Origin: Echinococcus granulosus
Taxonomy: Eukaryota > Platyhelminthes > Cestoda > Cyclophyllidea > Taeniidae
Length of the DNA: 64,000 bases
Direction: 5' to 3'
Assembly (NCBI RefSeq): GCF_000524195.1
Contig: NW_020170386.1
Coordinates: 315,982 to 379,981, forward strand
The notes under the pieces were generated by a model. It worked only from the letters and a program-made list of their open reading frames with translations, searched no databases and was not told the DNA's origin. The position numbers and the translations under genes were made by a program. Each line of letters begins with the position of its first letter. Position 1 is the first letter of the stretch. Below, piece after piece: positions 23,438 through 36,900 of this stretch.

Positions 23438-23680
23438 TAATCACCCGCGCAGGCGAGCGCGCGCACATTCCGTCTGTGTGCCACCCAATAGAAGAGGTCA
23501 ACTCTTCGGTGCGCGCGTGTGCCATCGCTAAGTCAATATGCGCGTGCGTCAGTGCATGTACATATCCGAGTTTGCGCTAGCACACGCGCAAGCGTGCACA
23601 CGAGTGCATCCCCAGAGAAGGTGGATGCGTGTGTCCGTGCGCTTGCCTGTACGCACGAGGCTACCGATGGAGGGTACACA
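23438..23680. repeat. CpG/TG-rich alternating purine-pyrimidine patch
   Basis: Dense CGCG, TGCGCG and CACACGCGC words in about 240 bp of otherwise AT-rich DNA. Open frames run through it on both strands only because it is poor in stop codons. Composition resembles the patches near 6.9, 32.9, 40.6 and 43.9 kb. Confidence 0.6.
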
Positions 23681-23908
23681 CGGCGGCAGATATCTTTCCC
23701 ACTTGTCCACTCCCATTATTGCTTTTTTATCCTGCCGTTGTTGACGTACCAATGACTCGATTGTTTGAAGTCCTTGAAGTAAGAATAATCGCTAGTCCAC
23801 ATGATTTTGGGGAATGTGTTTTTGAAAACATATTCCTATATAAAAGGCATATTCATCGATTAGGCTGGTTTAAGAAATATTTCAGTGGTATGCGGCTTTT
23901 ATCTGGTC

Positions 23909-23933
23909 CAAAATTTGGATAAACCAAATTTTG
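23909..23933. repeat. perfect 10-bp inverted repeat
   Basis: CAAAATTTGG, a 5-nt loop (ATAAA), then CCAAATTTTG. The arms match perfectly. Function unknown; an AT-rich hairpin of this size can arise by chance in a window this large. Confidence 0.6.
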
Positions 23934-26900
23934 ATCCGCTTTAATGGGACTTCACATATGAGACAACTTCAAAAACATGCTGACTTGAAATTTTGAGTTG
24001 ATAAACATCATTATTAGGTATGCTCTGACCACTCACTATATATTTTCCACTTTTAGGCTATAAAACACATAAGGTTGGATAGAATGCTAGCATGTTTCTC
24101 GCTGAGGAGCGCCTTAGACTAATTTTACACCCTTACCTATTTACATAATTCTAAGAATCATACTAGTTCGTAGTTAGTAGAATTATTCAAAAAAAAAACA
24201 TTGAATATGCTAATAACGAATCGTGGAAGCCATGGGTAACAGTATCCCTGTCTTGTTTATTGGTTTTTATATACCTTTCTTCTGAAGTCGTGATTCTGAA
24301 GCAAAAGATTCTCAAAAATGCTAAGTTATTAATGCTTGTTGAAAATACGGTAAAATGTTATACAGGCATAAAAGGGAGAACATACGTTCCAAATAGAATT
24401 TCGTACGTCTGATACTCTAGTGATGGAGAGAGAGACTGTGTTTTATTTGTGCCTTTTGAATGCTTTTTCATTCTACATGAACATTTCAAAATCATAAAAC
24501 GGACTGTTCTATGATGTGTTACAGTGAAAAACACCTCAAGAATATAGTTTTCTGACAGGTGGTTGTGTTGAGACGGATCTTCAGTATAGCCTGTCTGTAT
24601 CCCATTTTCATAGGAAGCTGGAGGTTTTAATATTAAAAGTTTAACCTGACTGAAAAAAAGTGTTGCAGCACCATAGAAGGACTTTTTATATTAATCACTA
24701 TGCGTTGAATATAAACAGGTCCAGTAAAATTGGAACTAGTCAGTAGCATTTATTAAATATCTTAGTCCGTCTTTATCGACATGCGTACTTTGACCTGTTA
24801 TTCCTCTCACAATAGTCGCCACAACCTGGTCTTTCATTTTCCCGTACCCTCGTTTACAACATCCTGTATCCTACTAAGTCGATGCTTCTAATTTTTAAAA
24901 CGCTATTACAATTTTAATGGCAGAAACCGCATGCCATTTCCTGCCTGCAAAATTTGGAATTTGCGCTACACTCCTCGCGAACATTTCGCGACAGTTAACT
25001 CACTATTCAGTTCAGTTCGGCATACCACCCAATTGGTCAATAAGGCCGACTTTAGAGATTGGCACAATTTAATGCTCCTGCATTCACTAGAAGGGTCACA
25101 TAATAATTAATCAACACTCACAGGAGGGCATGCATAATTTCACCTTAGAGAGTGAACTCAAAATTTACAAAAGCTCTGGTTAAGGAAGAAATAAGCGATC
25201 TTATCCTTTTAGAATTGCCTAATTTTTACTCAATAGGACGACCTCTATTTATTATTTATGGTATTTTATATTACAATCAAACAAGTGCTTCAATAATTTC
25301 TAGCTAAAACCGTTATGAACACGGTGAATGCTGATAAACAGAACAAATTTTAACTTCTTAATACCAGTGAGGTGCGATACTTTCGTTACCCTATTTAAGA
25401 TTTACGGGAAAGGGAAAGCACAATTTTTGCGGCATTCCTTGACCCACTAAAACTATAGCTTTCACTTTATAAAAAGTGTGAAAATGACTGAATCCTCTGA
25501 AAAATTCGATTGTTTCACTTGCCATTAAATTGAATAACTTGGTAAGCGTAGTGAAAAGTGTGGGGAAATTAGCGGACTTTTGTTTCCCCTATCGAAAGTG
25601 GAAAGTAATGAACCGTCAATGTGGTTAAGGCAACACCAACACCTGATTTCCAGTATGCTACAGTACTACCATCCGAACAACAAATCAGTTCCTTCTTAGA
25701 CGAGGTTTGCTTAGCAAATCAAGGCGTCACGGTGGACTTGGATCAGCATCAATCCTCTTCATGCCAAAAATTGTGCTAGTTTGTATAAACTTGATAGGTA
25801 AAACCCTTAAAACAGTGTTACATGCTTCAAATGATATTTAATAAAATAACTATATCATGGTGCAATATTCGTGTGGACTAGTAAAAATAGACTAAGCAAA
25901 ATCAAGCTCCATGGACCACAATTCCTTGAGAGCATTACTACTCATAATCAGTGCATTTAATGATCAGTTATGGCCTCAAAAAATGCCATGAGTTGTATGT
26001 CCAGACACGATCAGAAATTCATCGCTCTGTTTGTCAACGTTCTTTTTTACTGTGAACAAGTAACCGTCTGAAACCACATTGTGCAAATAAGTAATAATTT
26101 GATACATAGAATCGAGCCCCGAGCAGAAGGTATGATTGAATAAACCGCGACTACACTTAACATCAGCCACTTTTATACCAGCATACCCAACTGAATAAAA
26201 AAGAATGCATGCAGGAGACTTAATTAATTTTAAAGGAATGCATTTAAGCGTGAATATAGCACTATTCTACTCTTTCCCTGTCATTTATGAAGCTGATGAA
26301 TAAATTGAATCTAACCACACATGGTTTGGTTCTTATTTATTTTCTTGAAGAGTTAGGTAATGAAAGGCAAGCAAACACCTCCAAGGCCTGAAATGAAGTG
26401 AATGATATCTAAAGCGCCAATTCTGTGATCATAACCTAGCTTCATGATGCTAGGGGACCCTGTTTTGACACCTTCTTCAGTTCTCCCCTTCTGCAGAATA
26501 GTCGAAACAACGACCAATTCTTTCCCTGTGTCATACTTCTCAAACAAAGTATTCCTGCTTTGTTTCTGATGGAGGTTTGAAGGAGAGGTGACCAATGCGA
26601 CAAATCACCTTGACATCGGTTCTCGTGATCTTAGGCGGTACAGCGTTTGCGCACAAAGGCACCCACGCGTGCATAAAGTGCATTTCAAGGTCAAAACCGG
26701 TGGTACACACACAAACAAAAGATGGGTAGATTGCCGCACACCGCCTCAACCCTCGATGTAAATCGCCATTCTGTGAGTAACCTCGACTCGGAGATCTAGC
26801 TTAATTGCAAAATTTTGCACGGCGCACCCACGTCAGGTAAATAGGAGTTGCAAATAATACATTTCTGGGAAGCAGCATAACAACCGAATTTACTTCGGAA

Positions 26901-28909
26901 TGCAAAGGCATCTGAGAGTACTTTCACCGAATTCTAAGGGAAATGGACTTATGACTTCGCAGAATAAGCACCATCGTCCTATGTCCTAACCGTCGCGCAT
27001 TAAATGGGGGTGGTCGCTTTCAGGCCTGAAATATTCGCATTAACATGTCGTCGGCCCCCATAACATTGATATTTTTTGCAAATCAAACGACTTTTCTATT
27101 CCAAAATTTATGAAGAACTTGAATCCATTCCGTGCCTAGCGGCGCATGGAAGGACATTTGGATCACATTTCGAAGAGGACTACAAATGGTCATCTTATCT
27201 GAAGTTGCATTCTCAATCCCCTGATTAGTGCTTGATTTTCTTTTGTAAATGTATAAAATAACAAAATCAATCAAGAACAATTATCTCAAGCACTTCCTTT
27301 TTGGAAATCAAAGTCGTTTTACCCGTAAGCTAGAAGTCTTATCTGTTAAAATAGCTAACAATTTTACGAAAGGTTAAGATTATGACATGATCTATTCGAT
27401 AGAAATAAGTGGAATAAGACTAGTATCTCGCATAGTAAGATACACTTAAGTAAATCACATTCTAGATATAGTTAAAAAGCGTTCACCTGCAGTTAGAAGT
27501 CGTCATATCTTTGTAGTTGCAATAGCGTGCAACGGAAATTTGCATATGATCAAATTCGGATGACTACCATGAAAAATCTGAGAATTCATCTGAATGTCAC
27601 AGTTTTAGCGGCAAATTTGGTGATTTTTCAGCCATACAAACGCCGCTGAGTCATAGGTAATGGACAGAAAATATGTTTTTGAATGCAAAGCAATTGCTAG
27701 TGATACCTGTATAAAACGGTGGATGAGTTTTCCGTATTGCCAATTGAAGTCAAGCACCTTCTGGAATAAAGACGACAGGTTATAGTTAAGCACATAGGTC
27801 AGCAACTTTACCGAAAGCATCGTCTTGAACTAACGAGTTTATCTCAGTAATTGAATTAAGAATCACCTAATAATAACTACAGTATTAAAGCGCTACAAAT
27901 TGCTGAAAAAATTAATATCCTCTGACTAATTTCATCTTCCATTACTTTTAGGTGGGCATCGGTGTATCATACGTACCCAAAGTGTATACATTCACGGGAA
28001 GTCGCAATGAATGTTTTTCAAAGAATAAGTTACAAAGAATGTATTATTACTGCTCAAATTATTTAATTTTTTGGAGCTGCACTATACTTAGGAGCAAAGT
28101 TTACTCAATAATGATTGATAACAATTTGGAAGGACAAAAAACGTCTCAAATTGCTCATTTCCAAAAATGACAATAATTTTTTGGGCATTTACACATGATA
28201 TTCTCTTCTACTTGATTTTTTAGTCACATCGACGATTCTGTTTCTGGTTCGGGTAAATTGCTATCATCTGACTTCCTTCATGGTATAACCTAATGTTGAC
28301 GTTAGATACCGCACACCGAAGCAATTATAGCTGCGATTATAGAGACGCTATTGAAATGAAAACTCAGCCCGTGTATGAACCAAGACCAAAATTTCACGCT
28401 TAGCTGTGACTGCCTTAACCCCTTCCTAAATTCAGCATATAGCTGTGGCCTGGTGCGCCTATTAACTTAAGGTGTTTCATTAGATTGGCAATCATGATTG
28501 ATGTCTTATGCAGCATTAATTAATATTTAGCTCGGCTTTTTATCAAATGATTTAATTAAGACACTTTAGGAGCTTCTCACATTGTTTAAATTTCAGGTTT
28601 GCATTTGACTAGTTCAGAAAATAAATAATGAAAAAGTCTTGTTTCATGATATTTCATGTTACTCTGTGGACGGAGCCCTGGCAAACCCGACGATGAAAAC
28701 CAACTAAGAAGAGAGATCATAAGACGACCACGCTCAAAAGAAGAGGATGTTGTGTAACAGAATGGTATTTGTATTATTTGTATATTTAGCTACGCTGATC
28801 CCAGAGTGTCCCACTATTCAATCACCATAGTAGGGCCATGGCTTTTCATTGATGCTCACATTCTCCCTCACTCAGCGCTTCTGTGCGTTTATGATCAACC
28901 TCCTTTCAG

Positions 28910-29099
28910 GTTTGTAGGTCCTGGCGATGATTTGGATGTCGCAAAATCCTTGCGTGAGCTTGAAATGTGGTCACGTGGAAATATGGGTGGTTCACCACGA
29001 GAGAGATGTTTGGCTCTGCTTACAACTGCAGTTGAGTGGTTTCCTTTGAAGGTGGCCGCAAACTCGAAAGCGGCATCAACTCCATGGTGGAGTAGTTAA
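28910..29099 (+). CDS. possible terminal coding exon, unrecognised
   Basis: A strong acceptor (CCTCCTTTCAG) precedes an open frame of 63 codons (phase: one base, then codons) ending in TAA at 29097-29099. The frame starts FVGPGDDLDVAKSL and contains MWSRGNMGGSPRERCLAL, a hydrophilic, non-repetitive composition unlike the noise frames nearby. It ends STPWWSS. I do not recognise the family and found no convincing upstream exon. It may be the last exon of an unseen gene, a decayed retrocopy, or chance. Confidence 0.25.
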
Positions 29100-29193
29100 A
29101 CTCTGCTAAAATTTAAGAATTGATTGCGCCAGTTCTGTTGCCGTTGGTGCGGGTTGTGATGACTGTAGTGAACTAGAGCTTTTCGATGACCAC

Positions 29194-29216
29194 CCACTCC
29201 CCATGTGGTGGAGTGG
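29194..29216. repeat. GC-rich hairpin downstream of candidate exon
   Basis: CCACTCC and GGAGTGG arms, extended inward by CCA/TGG with one bulge. A similar smaller palindrome (ACTCCATGGTGGAGT) occurs at about 29079-29093, inside the end of the candidate exon. Confidence 0.4.
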
Positions 29217-32200
29217 CATTCCATCTTTCGCGTAGCTCAGTCAGGACGAAGCATAAAGGGATTCAAGGAGATATGATGAATCTTAACAGGTAATTTTCTT
29301 GTCAAAGAATTCTGATTTAACACTGTCACTTAACCCATAATCTTCCTGTTTCCGTAATTGTAGCGCTTTAAGGCATAAAATAATGGAAATAGTATTTATT
29401 CGCTCCCTGTTTTTTAGTTTTCTCGCTGGACTTTAACAGGTACTTTAATTATAAATTAACATTTTTTAAATCAATTTAGTATGGCCACGCTGTCGGGGTT
29501 AAAATTTGATGATTGGGAGAGAAGCTACTGTAAATAAAGGCCCATTCATGGGGGATTCTGCACAGCTGTAACAACAAGTGATGTCAAAACTACTCCAATT
29601 TAAATGTATAGGAATTGGTCCTGGATAGCTCAGTATCTGAAGGCATTCATGAAAGTTCATCCCCTTTCCTTACATGCCAGCTCTGTCTATTGAGTAACAC
29701 CCGTTTAAGGTTTCATCTCTCAGGCATCCGTTATTTTCTTTCCTAGAAATTTCAGAATATGAAATGCATACAATGATAATACCAAAACGGCAAAACTAAT
29801 TTAAAAGTTATGGTTAATGAAATTTGGGCAAGCTTAAGAGATGCCATGAAGTCGTAATGGAATTATTGCGACACCCTTGTAGGTGAACTTTCAGCATGAA
29901 ATTTACGGACATTAGGGGAGTTTAGAGAGGACGTATTACCTTGGTGTGGGATCAACCACTTTTCGTCTTTAAGTAAGAGCGCAATCAACAAGTCATTTTT
30001 GGGTCAATGACAAAATGCGAAAGTGTTGTATTATGAAAACCCTTATTCTCCAAAGGGGCAGTAGTGCCGAGCATCCCAAATTTACAAGAGGCTACCCATA
30101 TTTTTAATAATTTTGGATAACATTAGCCATTATAACGCCATTTGCTTGGTAACCCACCCACTTTGGTAGGAACAGATTGAATTCGTTTCCAGAAAGCATC
30201 TCTTTAGCCACTTAGAACGTTTTAAATATATGTAGATCTAGATTAGCAATTTTAAAAGCAGATTAGGCAATAATTAATCGTCTAAAATTACTTTGTTTTG
30301 TTAGTTTAAACCAAACCTGTTCTTGATATGTTTGAGAGCAAGCGATGGCGAAATCCCAACTCCTAATGACGTGCATTTGGTGTTTGCTTGCTTTTTTACG
30401 AAGCCATCTGTACCTTTTAGGTGCAATTAAGGGATTCGATTTCTGTTTTACTGATGTATCTTGATTTCCGGTTAAACTTTTACTTGACCGAAAAACCTAT
30501 GCATAATCTATGACTTTGGGGATTTTTACGTTTACTAATTAACAGCGTAAAAAGCTTAGCGTACCCACATCCAGTCACAGCCGGTTGGATCAAGCATTTG
30601 AACGGTGCGCTTGCTGTGAGTAATTCAAATGGCTGCGCCAATGCATAAACTTCGTGATATGTGACTTTTATTGCACCGACTTTAAGGGACTGCGGGTCAA
30701 AACATCCCGATTTGCTCTTGTGGAAACATTCACATAAATGGAAATGGAATTTTTGATCCGACGTCACATTATGGCAAGGGCAAAATATCCTACAGGTAGC
30801 GAGTGATTGGGGCTTGCAAAAACTGCAAAACAATCCTAGGAACAGTAGTAACAATGCTTAACTTCTTGCTAAAGGGTTTGGTGATAAAACTAGAAAGTAA
30901 GGCAATTTTAATTTGCTGGGTTGGTAACTGATTGATGTTAGTCGCTTTGCGAAGCGTGCTAAATGTAATCGACAAAACGAGATTGTACTATGTTAGGCCT
31001 AAATTAAAAAGCAAAAAATTACCAGCTAATATCCATCGATGCTGTTCGATGAAATGAAACTCCAAATGGGTTAGGGACAACAGTTTCCACGAGCATCGAT
31101 GTCGGTTCGTAGGAACTTTAGAATTTTTAGCTCCATCTACATTTCCATAGAGCAATGACTGTTGGAGTTGTTAAATTCTCCCATAATTTTGGAGAATATT
31201 TGGAAATGTGGTGTAAAATGTATAGAAATGCACATCTGAAAGGTGAGCGCCACAAGTAATATGTTGCCGCCTTTCCAGATGCTGAAGATTTTCTAGTCAA
31301 CCCAAAAATATTATTTGAAGGTAGGTATTGGTCATTCACAGTCAAAGAGCTAGATCCAGGCTATTAATATGATTTTTTTTCCCTTTATGTTACCTACCTA
31401 TCGTAATAAACTGGTGCGAATCACTTTGTCAACCTATGAAATGCAAACTGTCCTCTCCTTTTCACAGCCCCTTCTGCGTTTGAGATCAGACAACCCAAAA
31501 TAGCAACAATGATGCTAAATTTCCTACCAAAGAAACTGAAATTTTATGGTACCATATCAGGTGGAAGTAGGGCTTCTGGAGTCGTGTTGCATTGAGGGCG
31601 TGCTGCGACTGGAAAATGCTAAGGCTGTGTTGTTAAAACTGTTAATGTCATCTTTACTTCCCAAGACATTCTAAAGCAAACATAGTTGTTTGTTGGTAGT
31701 TCATTCGATCGAAAAGGATTTGTACTGCAAAAGGAAGAGGAATAGAATCAATGTTACTGCAGTAAAAAGTATTTATAGACAGAACAATTATGCACCTTCA
31801 AACGGAAACGCTTACACAAGACGTGCTGTTAAATGTTCAGGAAATATGGACTAACGTCAAGCAAACCCATAGCCGCTTCCTTTAATTCAAAAGCCTAGTC
31901 ACATCAATAAAGTGGTTAAGTCATCACCTCTACCCTGGAGCTGTCTATTATCAGCACATTGGTAGCTGAGTGACAATTACAACTGTGTGAAGGCTTTGCA
32001 TTGGGCCTTTGAATAAATGCCAAATTCATCAAAACCCATCAGCTGAGTTCCCGTCATTTCTGCAACCATAGTGGAAGTACGCAAGACAAGAGAAGAGGCC
32101 AGTCAGTACCAAGCATAAAGCAAAGAAAGAAACGTGTTAGCAGTGGTGTTTGCACTCTCAACTGCCGTTTATCCAGCTATAATTTGTTTCGTCCATTTAT

Positions 32201-33252
32201 AATTACATCTTTAATGCAGTATTTGCGCAAGCGTTAAAAGTCTAGTATTATACATCGTGTTTGTCGAATGAAATAACTCGTTTACAGAGGGGAATAAACA
32301 AATGCCGTTTGTTTCCGGGCCGTTTGTTTGTGTTAAATTAAATGTGCTGCAAGAGCGCAGGATTGAGCATGCCATTTTTTTGGAGGTTGGGGTGGGGGGC
32401 GACAACTGATATCATCATAACTTGTCGGAAGAATATATGTAAGTAACGACAAGGAGAATAATTATTGCCATAAGCATAAATACTAGAAAAAGAAAGTAAA
32501 GCTGGGAATTCACCAAACGAAGCGTACTTCGATGATGTGAAACACCACTAGAGAAAGCCATCCATCGTTCTACTTCATATAATTTTCAGAATTTGCTGAC
32601 GTGTACACATGTGATTTAACCATTTTTGAGTTGCATTAGCACCCTAAACACCCCGCTCTGCTCTGCTTGAGCAATAAATGCACTGTGTATCCTTTGCAGT
32701 ACTGAGATTTACATGGGAACAAAGGAAAGCCCAAACGAAACCCATTAACCCTGTCCACTTGCAAACATGGCCGGTTTGTCTACAAGCACGCTTAAGCCCG
32801 CCACCCATGCATGTAATAGCACACAAACGGACGCACACGCGCTCAAATCAATAATTCGCAAAGTGCATGTTGCATTACCGCGTTTACATCTGTGCGTGAG
32901 CGCCACCACACACGCGCACATGCACGTGCGCACGCACCCACAAGGCCCAGCTGTAAGATGATGTGTGCAGCCAAAACGCGTACATTCCGCAATGTACGCA
33001 CGTGCAAATCTGTGCGCGTGTGTGCGTGCGCATGCACGGCTAATGCTTATGGCCGTATCAAGCGGCAACTTGTACACACTGCACAATCGTAATCGTGGTC
33101 GGCGCTGGTCCTGACCACTGCCTTGTTCGCACTCTCGCGGCCTGGACGTGTGTGTGTGTGTGTGTATGTGCGTGCATGTACGCCCTTTAACGACACGTGT
33201 CATGGCTAGGGCAGGAGACCTTAGAAAAAAAAGACCTAGAAACAGTGCCTGA
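29217..33252. other. intergenic or intronic DNA, no recognised gene
   Basis: About 4 kb without a recognisable gene. Two tRNA A-box-like words (TAGCTCAGT) occur near 29234 and 29626, but neither has a proper cloverleaf or B box. The right end carries the CpG/TG patch listed separately. Confidence 0.4.
32815..33185. repeat. CpG/TG-rich patch with (TG)n tract
   Basis: The largest of the islets: repeated CACACGCGCAC / GTGTGTGCGTGCGC words, CACGTG palindromes at 32923-32928 and 32999-33004, and a pure (TG)n run at 33148-33165. The 173-codon minus-strand frame across it (32745-33266) is a low-complexity artefact rich in Thr/His/Cys/Arg. The patch lies immediately upstream of the candidate gene at 33253. 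Confidence 0.65.
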
Positions 33253-33990
33253 ATGGATTTGTCCATCTTGCCTCGACAGGTATCACACTGACTATAGGGA
33301 ATAAAAACTTGCCATTAACTATCAGTCAGTTTGGAAGCTGCTGTTAAGCCTCATCAATCTATTTACATGCGCGTTCAAGGTTCACGTAAGTTTCAGTTTC
33401 GATACAGCATCACAAACTTTGGGAGTCGGGGTTGTGCCACATAGTAGTGAGTCGGTGTTTTCAGAGAACTGTTTGCAAGCTATCAAAATTTCCTGTTTCC
33501 TGATCCTTTTCATTGCTAAAATGCCTGTTTGTCATCTTCAATTTAGAGTGACACTTCATCATATCGGCGTGCATCTAAAAAGAGAAAAGCATTTGCCATT
33601 CGAGCGAGACTCTTCAAAACTACTCTCGGTTAGTTTTAACCTTCAATTCCAAGAGTACCAGGCTCATCCTCGGCGTAAAGGGATTGACTATCTCGACAAA
33701 CTGCAAAAAAAGTGGTCGATGCTCTTCTCTACCGAAATGAGATGGGAAATAACCCCGGTCAAGAACTGTATGCCATAGACACTAAATCATGTGTCTCTAG
33801 TTCACTTCATTCCATCAAATATGCACCAATGTCAATTCCATCCAAATTTGTGAGCGAGATTAGTCCTAAGTCTAAAATACGACCACATTTAATGGATGGC
33901 CAAACTGAAAAATTACTAAGTTTTCGCAATGTATATTTAGATATGAGTGGCTCGTATGGACATCGAACTCAATTTTTTTCCCCAACTTAG
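33253..33990 (+). pseudogene. candidate small orphan gene, frame disrupted
   Basis: Three segments can be chained by splice phase. They are 33253-33279 (starts ATG, encodes MDLSILPRQ, donor CAG/GTATCA), 33547-33628 (acceptor TTCAATTTAG, basic SYRRASKKRKAFAIRARLF region) and 33654-33990. The second intron would be only 25 nt (33629-33653, GT...AG). The third segment reads EYQAHPRRKGIDYLDKLQKK up to an A7 run at about 33705-33711. The open frame then shifts by one base: the new frame begins VVDALLYRNEMG and runs to a TAG at 33988. The hydrophilic composition and matching phases suggest real or formerly real coding sequence. A one-base homopolymer error would make it intact; otherwise it is a pseudogene. 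I do not recognise the family. Confidence 0.3.
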
Positions 33991-36900
33991 GAAATATAGC
34001 AACACTATTGGGTCCTATAAGTTTGGTAAGCTCACTGGTAGGATCTAATTCAAAAGTGACATCATGTACCTGTCAGCATCAAACAGTACCTTCCACGAGA
34101 TCATTGCTATACCACTATTACCATCCCCGTATTATAAATCATTTCCACCCTGACAGAGCACTTTGACACTGCTATCCAGTAAACACCTGAAAGGTTGTAA
34201 GATTTCTGAGGTAGATAAAAACGTATTGTAATGATGAATAATTGATATTTCATGCACTTTGCCCCATCTATTTCCAACCTTTATCAAACGTCGAAGCTTT
34301 ATGAAGCAAGGATCATGGGGCTTGTAATCCTAACTTTTGTCTGAAAAATTATGTTGAAGCTGTTTGCGCTCCCTATATGTATCTCGATAGAATACTACCA
34401 CCGGAATTGCAACAAACGGAGAATTGTCAAAATAAGCAATGAAACTGTATTTTATGTCACAACTTTTCACATATTATTTGTAAGATGTAAATATTCTAAT
34501 GCAAAAGTAACAAACTTGACATCTTTAACTAAATCAGTTGCCACACTCGGGTAGTGGTGGACCAGTGCCACGGTGGATGAAAGATTTCAGACAAATCACG
34601 CAATGATTAAGGAAAGCAGACACTATTCACTTTGGCCGTCTGTATCAAATGGTTGGCTAGCCATAAAAATAAATGGTTCATTCTACTACATATTAAAAAT
34701 ATGAGGATAGCCACTTTTGCACGTATTATCAAGGCACAAATCCATTTTGATATTACACATCTCCTCACTTCGGAAACCGATTACAACTGTGCTGAACACC
34801 AAGGCAATACCTCCGCATACTGTGGACATTCAGGCGAATGAATGTCTCAACACTCCCTTGCGCATAAAATGTATAGTATTAATAAAAAGTATAAACAGCT
34901 GATTAAACGCTATTTGTGACAAATCCGACAGAAGAGTCCTTTTCCACTGGATTGACGCTTCACTGAAAGTAGTGTCAACGGAAAAGTATTTTGAAGGGTT
35001 ATGTGATTCTTCACTGTAAATTGCATATACAGTTGCTTTCAATTACCGTATTTCCCTAAAAAGCATTTAAGCATTCCAGAAATCCAAATACTTGCGCTCT
35101 GTGGATCCCTCAGTAAGTTTCATTCGACAAATATGTGAAATTGTCCACTACCACAATGAGCCTAAACTAATATTTCTTGCAGAAATTTCAGCACTTGCCT
35201 ACAAAGCATACCTGTGTCTAATTATAAATTCTTGTTCTTTTCACGTCTTTTCTTAGTCTTTTTTGAAAAGATTTTGAGTTCTACTGGGGATAGATGAGCT
35301 TCATATAATGAGCTTGGTGAGCTGAAAGTGAATAAGAAGGAGAGGAAATTCGCTTTAATGAAATGGGGAATAAGAAAGAGCACTCTGAACAACAATTGCT
35401 AGAGACCTACTTTTACCTTAAATCTTTCCTCTTCCCTTCTCCTCATATGACCAAATAACTGCAGCTAAATTAATCAGATCCCAGTAAGTATAGGCAACAA
35501 ATGGATGTGTACATCGCCAGAACTATGCATTCAGGGAGATTATGTTTCGCCTTAAAACTATAAGAAGTGTTTGTTTTTCTATTACGCTAGTGTTTTTACT
35601 AAACTGTAACTGTATAGCGATGAGCATTTCTGCCTCTCGGCTACAGCACATACGAATGTGGTTGTGTAGCAGCCCTTTAGAATGGGATACTTTTTTTGGA
35701 AAACACTTACCGGTGACTTCTGAATTGGCGGCTCCCAGAGCAGGTTGAAAATGCATTCGTCTCGCCTTATTCTCCATCTCCAACAGTTTCCATTTGGTGT
35801 GATTGCATTTTATCCCTATTTTCTACCTTTACTCCCTTGAAACACTGAAACACTTTTCTAAAGCATCGCCTGTCAACCATTTCGCCAAATTGGAGTTGAA
35901 TAAACTGTTTATCAACCAAAATCATAGTTACTCCCACATTACACTTATAGTGACAACATTCATGACCGAATTTTTAATTCGGATCATATATCCAGATAGA
36001 AGCGAAGTCAAGGGTTTGGAAAGTTGAGGGGAATTTATTGATAACAAAAATTGGACATTTTAAGCTTGCAAGGTCGTGGGATAATCGAGTTCTTTAGGTC
36101 GCATGATCGTCTGTATCATTGCTTTGTTTATTTTGGTTGAACAGCTTTCACAACTAATTGTTGTACAGCTGTAATAGATTCCTCTTGAAGTAAACAACAA
36201 ACAGCTACATTAAGTGTATAACAGGAGAGGAACTTGGTAAATTCCACCCACTGAGCGAGTGAAGGCGGCAAAGTACGAATGTTTGCATATTACTCCTCTT
36301 CTAGCCCAATTTTCAACAATAAATACTTCACTTAATCCCGGAGATCTCCTCGAAAATCAGATTTATTTTACAAAAAGGTTATAAGTCATGCGGGTATTCG
36401 TATCAGCACATACCTGTCCATTTACATCATTCTAATAATGCTTCTTTTTATGGTAATTACCGGTTATTTTCAAATTATGTGATATACTGAGTACATTTAA
36501 TGTAGCCGAAAAATACTAGTTCATTTATGACTTATGCTTTTCTTCGTCAGACCATTATAAGTTCGATAACAACACCTTTTATATCCGTAGGTAGCATTGA
36601 CAGTGGTAGGTGGCCGTGATGAGAAGTTCATGATTGGCTGGTAGGAGTGGTTCATGTTGCTATTCCGTCGACCAATCCTAGGTCTGTGCTTGGGAGATTA
36701 GCAGACGTCGTCCCAACTAGCGAGTTTGTCAATTAAGAATGGTTTGATGAGGAAAAGTGCTTGATTCTCCCCGAAACAACGTGTGGTGAAGGCAGTTCAT
36801 TCATTAGTTGCAAATGTTCGAAGTCGGCGCCATTGTAATAAAAAGTTCACGACAAATCTCCTTTATATTAAGTAGGAAAATTCCGTTTTGACCCTTCTTA

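Larger units (their letters stand above)
22832..28909. other. intergenic or intronic DNA, no recognised gene
   Basis: About 6 kb of AT-rich sequence without a recognisable gene. It holds the CpG/TG patch at about 23438-23680 and a perfect 10-bp hairpin at 23909-23933, both listed separately. Short frames on both strands show no domain or motif. A long intron of an unrecognised gene is possible. Confidence 0.4.

Noticed and set aside
29220..29650. Two tRNA A-box-like words (TAGCTCAGT)
   Set aside because: No acceptor stem, no proper B box at the right distance and no cloverleaf can be drawn.
32745..33266. 173-codon minus-strand open frame
   Set aside because: Low-complexity translation of a CG/TG-rich islet; Thr/His/Cys/Arg repeats, no domain, and overlapping frames on both strands.
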